The notes below the pieces were generated by a model that was not told the origin of the DNA, searched no databases, and worked only from the letters and a program-made list of their open reading frames with translations. Positions 58,670 through 64,000 of a stretch of DNA of 64,000 nt are shown here, piece after piece (within the stretch, counting starts at the first letter, position 1; every line of letters starts with the position of its first letter). Made by a program: the position numbers and the translations under genes. The stretch is taken from NCBI GenBank assembly GCA_964450685.1, contig CAYVDN010000013.1:1-64000 (forward strand), read 5' to 3'. The DNA comes from JBAOHV01 sp964450685 (GTDB lineage Bacteria > Actinomycetota > Acidimicrobiia > Acidimicrobiales > Microtrichaceae).

Positions 58670-58675
58670 ATGCTA
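58670..58675 (-). promoter_or_regulatory. -10 box of the MFS gene (leaderless type)
   Basis: TAGCAT on the minus strand, 7 bases before the GTG at 58662. Confidence 0.5.
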
Positions 58676-58712
58676 CGGGCCACGACCGACAGCCCACCCC
58701 GCCGGCCTCGGG

Positions 58713-59432
58713 TCAGCGGGGAAGGCTGAACTTGTAGCCGAGTCCACGGATGGTCACGATCCGTGTGGGGTTGGAGGGGTCCACCTCGACCTTCGAACGC
58801 AGCCTCTTGACGTGCACGTCGAGGGTCTTGGTGTCGCCCACGTAGTCGCTTCCCCACACCCGGTCGATCAGCGTCGCCCGGGGAAGCACACGCCCCGCGT
58901 TCTCCATCAGCAGCGCCAGCAGTTCGAACTCCTTGAGCGGCAACGCCACGAGCGTCCCGTCGACGCGGACCTCGTGGCTGTCCGCGTCCAGCTCCACCCC
59001 GTCCAACTCGAGCACGTCGCGGGCGATGCCGTGCAGGTCTCCGGCTGCCCGGTCGACCGCGACGCTGCGGCGCCGCAGGACCGCTCGCATCCGCGCCACC
59101 AGCTCACGGAGCCGGTAGGGCTTGGTGACGTAGTCGTCGGCGCCGACCTCGAGAGCGACGACGGTGTCGATCTCGGCTGACTTGGCCGTGACCATGATTA
59201 TCGGGACGTCGGTGCGGCGGCGCAGCTCCCGACACACGTCGACGCCCGAGATGTTGGGGAGCATCACGTCCAACAGGACCAGGTCGGGTGCGACCCGGTC
59301 GAACACATCGAGGGCTTCGGCGCCGTCGCGGGCTACCTGCACGTCGAACCCTTCGCGGCTCAGGCCCACCTCGAGTGCGTCGATGAACGCCTCCTCGTCC
59401 TCGACGACGAGGACCGTCGGGTTGGTGCTCAC
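58713..59432 (-). CDS. regX3: Response regulator, PhoB/RegX3-like
   Basis: 239 residues. Receiver domain: acidic pair EDEE (11-14), phospho-acceptor Asp55 in LVLLDVMLP, Thr82, Lys104 in YVTKPY. C-terminal winged-helix DNA-binding domain ends RIVTIRGLGYKFSLPR. It probably activates pst genes under phosphate limitation. It overlaps the sensor kinase by 4 bases. The symbol follows the mycobacterial SenX3-RegX3-phosphate context and is not proven. Confidence 0.9.
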   Translation of the reverse strand: MSTNPTVLVVEDEEAFIDALEVGLSREGFDVQVARDGAEALDVFDRVAPDLVLLDVMLPNISGVDVCRELRRRTDVPIIMVTAKSAEIDTVVALEVGADDYVTKPYRLRELVARMRAVLRRRSVAVDRAAGDLHGIARDVLELDGVELDADSHEVRVDGTLVALPLKEFELLALLMENAGRVLPRATLIDRVWGSDYVGDTKTLDVHVKRLRSKVEVDPSNPTRIVTIRGLGYKFSLPR

Positions 59433-60580
59433 GCTCTCCCCCGTGTCGGGTCGGGCAGCCAGATCGTGAAGGTCGTGCCGACGCCCTCGGTCGACTCGAC
59501 GGTCACCTCGCCACCGTGGTTGCTGGCTATGTGGCGCACGATCGCCAGCCCCAGGCCGGTACCGCCCGTGCCGCGGGAACGGGCGCGGTCGACCCGGTAG
59601 AAGCGCTCGAAGATGCGGTCCAGGTCACGTCGCGGGATCCCGACGCCCTCGTCGACGACAGCCAGCTCGATGCGCCCGACCGTCGTCGCCGCCGTGACCC
59701 GCACGACATCACCCGGTGCGGAGTACTTCACCGCGTTGTCGATCAGGTTGAACAGCGCCGAGACGAGCTGGGGACGGTCGCCTCGGAGCAGCAGCCCCTG
59801 TTCGACCCGGGTGTCGAGCTCGATGCGGGCCTGTTCTGCGGCGGGCGCCATCCGAGCGACCGCCTCGGCGACCACGTCGGCTGCGTCGAGAAGGATCAGG
59901 TCCCTGTCGCCTCCGAACTCGATGCTGCTCAGCTCGAGCAGGTCGTCGACCGTGCGGCTGACCCGTTCCGCCTCGAGTGTCATGCGGGCTGCCATCCTGT
60001 CGACGATCTCCATGTCGGACTCGCCGCGGATCGTCTCGGCCAGCAGGCCCAGCGCACCGATCGGTGTCTTCAGCTCGTGGCTTATGTTGGCCACGAAGTC
60101 ACGTCTGACGGTCTCGGTGCGACGCTCGAGGGTCTGGTCCTCGACGACGACAAAAGCCCCTGTGCCGTCGAGGAACGGTCTGGCGTGGACGATGAAGTTC
60201 TGTGCGGGTGGCCCGAAGAGATCCACCTCACGTCGAGCGCTCACGCCGTTGAGCGCTGCGGTCAGCTCCTCCTGGAGCGCAGCCTCGACAAGCACCAGTG
60301 CGTCGCGTGCCTCCAGGTAACCAGCCGCGACTCTGTTGCGGAAGAGCTCGGTCGAGTTCTCGTCGCAGACGACGACACCCTGGTCGATCCGGTCGAGTGC
60401 CTGCACGAGCCGTGCGAGCAGGTCGGCGTCATGTTCGTCGACCGCCGACACCGCCCGGGGCTCCGGCACCGTCGGCTCCTCCCCGGATGCCGGCAGCTCG
60501 CCCGTCTGGCGGGATCGCCTGCCGAGCGCGAAGGCTGACGCACCGACTGCCAGGACGATGATCAGCCAGACGGCTGTCAT
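59429..60580 (-). CDS. senX3: Sensor histidine kinase, SenX3/PhoR-like
   Basis: 383 residues: one N-terminal membrane helix (3-20), a PAS-like domain (about 55-150), HisKA with His168 in ANISHELKTPIGAL, and HATPase_c with Asn282 in NLIDNAVKYS, then DEGVGIPRRD and GTGLGLAIVRH. A single helix and no extracytoplasmic sensor domain fits SenX3/PhoR kinases, which are controlled through PhoU and the Pst transporter encoded next to it. It starts 20 bases after the phoU stop. Confidence 0.9.
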   Translation of the reverse strand: MTAVWLIIVLAVGASAFALGRRSRQTGELPASGEEPTVPEPRAVSAVDEHDADLLARLVQALDRIDQGVVVCDENSTELFRNRVAAGYLEARDALVLVEAALQEELTAALNGVSARREVDLFGPPAQNFIVHARPFLDGTGAFVVVEDQTLERRTETVRRDFVANISHELKTPIGALGLLAETIRGESDMEIVDRMAARMTLEAERVSRTVDDLLELSSIEFGGDRDLILLDAADVVAEAVARMAPAAEQARIELDTRVEQGLLLRGDRPQLVSALFNLIDNAVKYSAPGDVVRVTAATTVGRIELAVVDEGVGIPRRDLDRIFERFYRVDRARSRGTGGTGLGLAIVRHIASNHGGEVTVESTEGVGTTFTIWLPDPTRGRA

Positions 60581-60600
60581 CGCCGATCACTCCTGCCCAC

Positions 60601-61401
60601 TCAGGTCTCCGGTTCGATCCCCGGTGCGGGATCGGGTCCTCCGCCAGGCTCGACCGACGGCTCGACAGACGGCTGCGCTTCCGGCTCGGCTCCTGGTTCG
60701 TCGGCGGCTTCGGCCTCGCGCAGTCGCTGTCGGGCTGAGCCGGACTTCTCGGGCAACCAACCGGTCACCATGTAGATGACCCGCTCACCGATGTTCACAG
60801 CGTGATCACCGATGCGCTCGTAGTAGCGGGCGATCATCGCCATCTGCACCGCGCCCTGGAGCGTCAGCGCCGTCTCCGAATGCGACTGGAAGATCGCCTG
60901 GACGTACTGGACCTGTAGCTCGTCGAGTCGGTCGTCGATGTCGTCGAGCGCCGCGGCGAGAGAGGTGTCGGCATCGACGTAAGCGTCGATCGCCGTGCGA
61001 ACGAGGAAGGCCGCCTCGACGCCCATCTGCTCGATGATCCCGCGGATCTGCGGGCCGAACTCGACGTCGTAGATACGTCGTGATGCCTTGCAGACGTTGA
61101 CCATCAGGTCAGCGGAACGTTCGAGCTCGCTGATCACACGCAACGTCGTCAGCAGGAAGCGGAGGTCACCGGCGATCGGCGACTGGAGCGCGAGCATGCG
61201 ACAGCAGCGCTCCTCCAGATCCAGGCAGAAATCGTCGATGACGTCGTCGCCGTCGATCAGCTCCTGGGCGGCGTGCAGGTCGCGGTCCAACAGGGCGGCC
61301 GTGCCACGGCCGATTGCCTCGGACGTCATCGCACCGAGACGGATCACGTCGGCGCGCACGTCCTCCATCTCCTGGTGGAACTCGACTCGTAGCTCGTTCA
61401 T
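60601..61401 (-). CDS. phoU: Phosphate transport system regulator PhoU
   Basis: 266 residues. Two PhoU three-helix repeats (about 5-115 and 118-220) with the metal-binding E/D-xxx-D pattern, for example SELERSADLMVNV and RYYERIGDHAVNIGERV. The last 45 residues are an extra acidic tail with PSVEPSVEP repeats not found in typical PhoU. It links PstB to the kinase and keeps the phosphate response off. ATG 61401 has AGGAGG spaced 5 bases. Confidence 0.95.
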   Translation of the reverse strand: MNELRVEFHQEMEDVRADVIRLGAMTSEAIGRGTAALLDRDLHAAQELIDGDDVIDDFCLDLEERCCRMLALQSPIAGDLRFLLTTLRVISELERSADLMVNVCKASRRIYDVEFGPQIRGIIEQMGVEAAFLVRTAIDAYVDADTSLAAALDDIDDRLDELQVQYVQAIFQSHSETALTLQGAVQMAMIARYYERIGDHAVNIGERVIYMVTGWLPEKSGSARQRLREAEAADEPGAEPEAQPSVEPSVEPGGGPDPAPGIEPET

Positions 61402-61435
61402 CCTCACCTCCTGCACCCCTCGCCGGCCGCGCCGG

Positions 61436-62461
61436 TCACCCGAACCGGCCGGTTATGTAGTTCTCGGTCCGCTCGTCGAGCGGGTTGGAGAAGATCTTGT
61501 CGGTGCGGTCGAACTCGACCAGCAGACCGGTGCGGACGTCGCTGTCGGGGTTCACCTCGGTCGAGAAGAACGCCGTCGCGTCGCTGACCCGCGCCGCCTG
61601 CTGCATGTTGTGGGTCACGATGACGATCGTGTAGTCGGTCTTGATCTCGGTCATGAGATCCTCGATGCGAGCTGTCGCGATCGGGTCGAGCGCTGAGCAC
61701 GGCTCGTCCATGAGGATCACCTCGGGGTCCACGGCGATCGCCCGGGCGATACAGAGCCGCTGCTGCTGGCCACCCGACATGCCGAGCGCCGAAGCCTTGA
61801 GCCGGTCCTTCACCTCGTCCCACAGCGCGGCGCGACGCAGGGACCGTTCGACGATCTCGTCGAGCTCGCCGCGCTTGCGCACCCCGGCGATGCGGGGGCC
61901 GTAGGCGACGTTGTCGTAGATCGACTTGGGGAACGGATTCGGCTTCTGGAAGACCATCCCGATGCGGCGACGCACCTCGACCGGGTTGACCTTCTCTCCG
62001 TAGAGGTCGACGCCGTGGTAGTTGATCGATCCCTCGACCCGTGCGCCGTCGATCAGGTCGTTCATGCGGTTGAAGCACCGCAGGACCGTCGTCTTGCCAC
62101 AGCCGGACGGACCGATGAACGCGGTGATCTCGTGCTGGCGGACGTCCATGGAGACGTTGCGAACCGCACGGTAGGCGCCGTAGTAGACGCTCAGGTCGTC
62201 GACTCGGAACACGACGGGCCGTGCGGGCTCCTCGGCCGGTTCCACCGTCGGGTCCGCCACCAGCGACGCCAGGCTCTGTCCGGCGGACTCGAGCGGCACC
62301 GACGGCGCCGGGATCGTCGCGGTCTGATCGGGCATCTGCAGCGGCACGTCGGGCACTGTCGCGCCAGCGGGAGCGACGTCGGCAGGGCTGGTGTCGGAGG
62401 ACATCTGTCGGGGCTCCTGGTCGGGTTCCGGATCGGACATCGTCGTCGGGCCCTCTCTCAC
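61436..62461 (-). CDS. pstB: Phosphate ABC transporter ATPase PstB
   Basis: 341 residues. The ATPase core (about 83-341) has Walker A GPSGCGKT (117-124), Q-loop MVFQKPNPFPKSIYDNVAYG, signature LGMSGGQQQRLCIARA and Walker B VILMDEPCSALDP. Unusually it carries about 80 additional N-terminal residues rich in Pro, Ala, Asp and Glu. The GTG at 62461 overlaps the pstA stop (GTGA); ATG 62440 is an alternative but would keep most of the extension. Confidence 0.95.
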   Translation of the reverse strand: MREGPTTMSDPEPDQEPRQMSSDTSPADVAPAGATVPDVPLQMPDQTATIPAPSVPLESAGQSLASLVADPTVEPAEEPARPVVFRVDDLSVYYGAYRAVRNVSMDVRQHEITAFIGPSGCGKTTVLRCFNRMNDLIDGARVEGSINYHGVDLYGEKVNPVEVRRRIGMVFQKPNPFPKSIYDNVAYGPRIAGVRKRGELDEIVERSLRRAALWDEVKDRLKASALGMSGGQQQRLCIARAIAVDPEVILMDEPCSALDPIATARIEDLMTEIKTDYTIVIVTHNMQQAARVSDATAFFSTEVNPDSDVRTGLLVEFDRTDKIFSNPLDERTENYITGRFG

Positions 62462-63444
62462 GCCTGCTTGATCGCGAACCTGCGGCTGATGCCGCGGGCA
62501 GCGAGTGTCAGGACGAGGACGATCCCCACGAGGGTAACTGCTGCGCCCCAGGCGAGCTGGGTGGCGATGCTCCCGCCGTTCTGCAGCTGGGAGTAGATCT
62601 GCGCCGAGAGTGTCGTGTTCTGGCCGCGGTACGACCAGTTGGTGGTGGTGACGAAGCCGATCGTGAACACCACCGGTGCCGTCTCACCCGCCGCTCGGGC
62701 CACAGCGAGCAGGCAACCCGAGGTGATGCCCGCTATCGCCGCCGGCAGCACCACCTTGACGGTGGTCTTCCATGTGCGGGTGCCCAGCGCTGCGGACGCT
62801 TCGCGCAGCGAGTTGGGCACCAGTTTGAGCATCTCCTCGGTCGAGCGCACCACGATCGGCAGCATGAGGCACGCGAGAGCCAACGATGCCGCCAACGCTG
62901 ACTTGCCTGCGGTGCCGAATCGCACGACCCAGATCGAGTAGATGAAGACGCCCATCACCACCGACGGCACGCCGACCATCACATCGGTCATGAAGCGGAT
63001 GAAGCGGGCCAGCCGGCCGTTCTTGCCGTACTCGTTCAGGTAGACCGCACCCATGACCCCGAGCGGGATCGCAAGGACCGAGGCGCCCAACACGGTCAGG
63101 AACGTGCCGACGATCGCCGGTTGCATCCCCTCGACGACCGAGTCGGTGGAACCACCTGACTCGCACTCCGCGGGGTCGCCGAACCCCAGGGCACAAAGGT
63201 CCTCGTTGCCGGCCAGGTCGGCGCGGCTCACGTCGCCGGGGATCGGCTGGGTCCACCAGTCGGCGTCCAGGACCACGCCGATGCCCTTGGACACGACGTC
63301 GACTCCCATGATGACCAGCGGCAGTGCGGCGACGAGGAAGGCGACGACCATCGCCACCGCCGCGGCGGTGTTGGTGACCCGACGCCGCCGCGACATGTTC
63401 GCTCCCGACAGGTCGGCCCGGATGCGTGCTTCGTCGACGCTCAT
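62458..63444 (-). CDS. pstA: Phosphate ABC transporter permease PstA
   Basis: 328 residues, six core helices after a basic cytoplasmic N-terminus (SRRRRVTN). The loop between helices 1 and 2 is long and contains an extracytoplasmic segment with two Cys (DLCALGFGDPAECESGG) that may form a disulphide. The EAA-type loop reads LREASAALGTRTWKTTVKVVLP. The ATG overlaps the pstC stop by 4 bases; the site GAAGGGG is upstream. Confidence 0.94.
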   Translation of the reverse strand: MSVDEARIRADLSGANMSRRRRVTNTAAAVAMVVAFLVAALPLVIMGVDVVSKGIGVVLDADWWTQPIPGDVSRADLAGNEDLCALGFGDPAECESGGSTDSVVEGMQPAIVGTFLTVLGASVLAIPLGVMGAVYLNEYGKNGRLARFIRFMTDVMVGVPSVVMGVFIYSIWVVRFGTAGKSALAASLALACLMLPIVVRSTEEMLKLVPNSLREASAALGTRTWKTTVKVVLPAAIAGITSGCLLAVARAAGETAPVVFTIGFVTTTNWSYRGQNTTLSAQIYSQLQNGGSIATQLAWGAAVTLVGIVLVLTLAARGISRRFAIKQA

Positions 63445-64000
63445 GTCGTCCCCTTCATCCGCCTGTCGACCACCACGACCATGCGGCGTGCGGCGACGTT
63501 GATGAGCACTGTCAACACGAACAGGCAGACACCGAGCCCGATCAGCGCCGAGCGGTACAGGCCACCGGCCTCGGAGAGGCTGCGGAAGATCTGAGCCGGC
63601 ATCGTCTCGCCTCGGCCGAACAGATTCGCCGAGATCTGCGGGGACGCCCCGATCAGCAGCGCCACAGCCACGGTCTCGCCCATGGCCCGACCGAGCCCGA
63701 GCATCACAGCACCGGTCATGCCACCGCTCGAGTGGGGCAGCACGACGCCTTTGATCATCTCCCAACGCGTCGCACCCAGGGCGAGCGCACCGGACTTGTC
63801 GTTGACCGGCACGGTGTTGAACACCTCGCGTGTCACGGCCGTGATGATCGGGGTGATCATCAACGCCAGGATCAACGCGGCGCTCATGAAGCTGGACCCC
63901 GACCCCTCCTGGAACAGGACGTTGAGAACCGGGACGGCCGACACTGCGTCGGCGATCGAGTTGAACACGCCCTGGAAGACGGGGATGAGCGTGTAGAAGC
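63441..64000 (-). CDS. pstC: Phosphate ABC transporter permease PstC (5' part outside the window)
   Basis: About 186 C-terminal residues are visible; the frame is open to the window edge (FYTLIPVFQGVFNSIADAV), so the start lies to the right. ALALGATRWEMIKGVVLPHS is the EAA loop contacting PstB, and GLGRAMGETVAVALLIG is a PstC hallmark. Overlaps pstA by 4 bases. A pstS gene is expected further right. Confidence 0.93.
   Translation of the reverse strand, partial: FYTLIPVFQGVFNSIADAVSAVPVLNVLFQEGSGSSFMSAALILALMITPIITAVTREVFNTVPVNDKSGALALGATRWEMIKGVVLPHSSGGMTGAVMLGLGRAMGETVAVALLIGASPQISANLFGRGETMPAQIFRSLSEAGGLYRSALIGLGVCLFVLTVLINVAARRMVVVVDRRMKGTT

Overview
This window is high-GC chromosomal DNA, very probably from an actinobacterium (Actinomycetota), and most likely from the Acidimicrobiia branch rather than a mycobacterium or streptomycete. 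The phylum call rests on several things. Two tiny ribosomal proteins typical of actinobacteria are present (bS22 and a bL37-like peptide). The order glmU-prs-rplY-pth-mfd-mazG-eno and the order tatD-x-rsmA-ispE match actinobacterial chromosomes. A SenX3/RegX3-like pair sits with the pst genes, and the tRNA gene encodes no CCA. The class is inference only. The window is almost wholly coding, with one scaffold gap of 100 N (42030-42129), no insertion sequences, no CRISPR array and no rRNA.

Region 1 (1-15.8 kb, mostly minus strand) holds housekeeping genes: enolase (cut by the window edge), an OafA-type acyltransferase, a SAM methyltransferase, inositol-phosphate synthase, MazG, a SurA-like lipoprotein, Mfd, Pth, bL25, PRPP synthase, a shortened GlmU and tRNA-Gln. 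An EamA transporter on the plus strand interrupts the block between pth and mfd.

Region 2 (15.9-29.9 kb) is an exopolysaccharide locus: GT2 glycosyltransferase, polyprenyl-phosphate sugar transferase, GNAT-like protein, Wzx-like flippase, a Wzz/BY-kinase-like protein, and a large O-antigen-ligase-Wzz-kinase-like fusion. Housekeeping genes (bS22, ispE, rsmA, tatD) lie between its two halves.

Region 3 (29.8-41.7 kb) is mixed: PfkB kinase, phytanoyl-CoA dioxygenase-like protein, RsmI, DUF192, YchF, bL37-like peptide, YhhQ-like transporter, VOC protein, long acyl-CoA dehydrogenase, a GT-C-like membrane protein and a CHAD protein. Region 4 (41.7-48.7 kb) has a UPF0182 membrane protein broken by the gap, an unusual DivIVA-like coiled-coil protein with a phage MuF-like Cys tail, and a YlbL-type PDZ/S16 protease. 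Region 5 (48.7-55.9 kb) has a complete branched-chain amino-acid ABC transporter (livGFHM-livK), MreB and a pseudo-HtrA. Region 6 (56-64 kb) has a DUF2342 protein, an MFS transporter and the phosphate module regX3/senX3-phoU-pstB-pstA-pstC, transcribed leftwards and cut at the right edge.

A recurring feature is a -10 box of form TAnnnT placed 6-8 bases (most often exactly 7) before the start codon, with no ribosome-binding site. This indicates many leaderless transcripts and was used here to choose starts. Genes inside operons instead have 1-8 base overlaps or clear AGGAGG-type sites.
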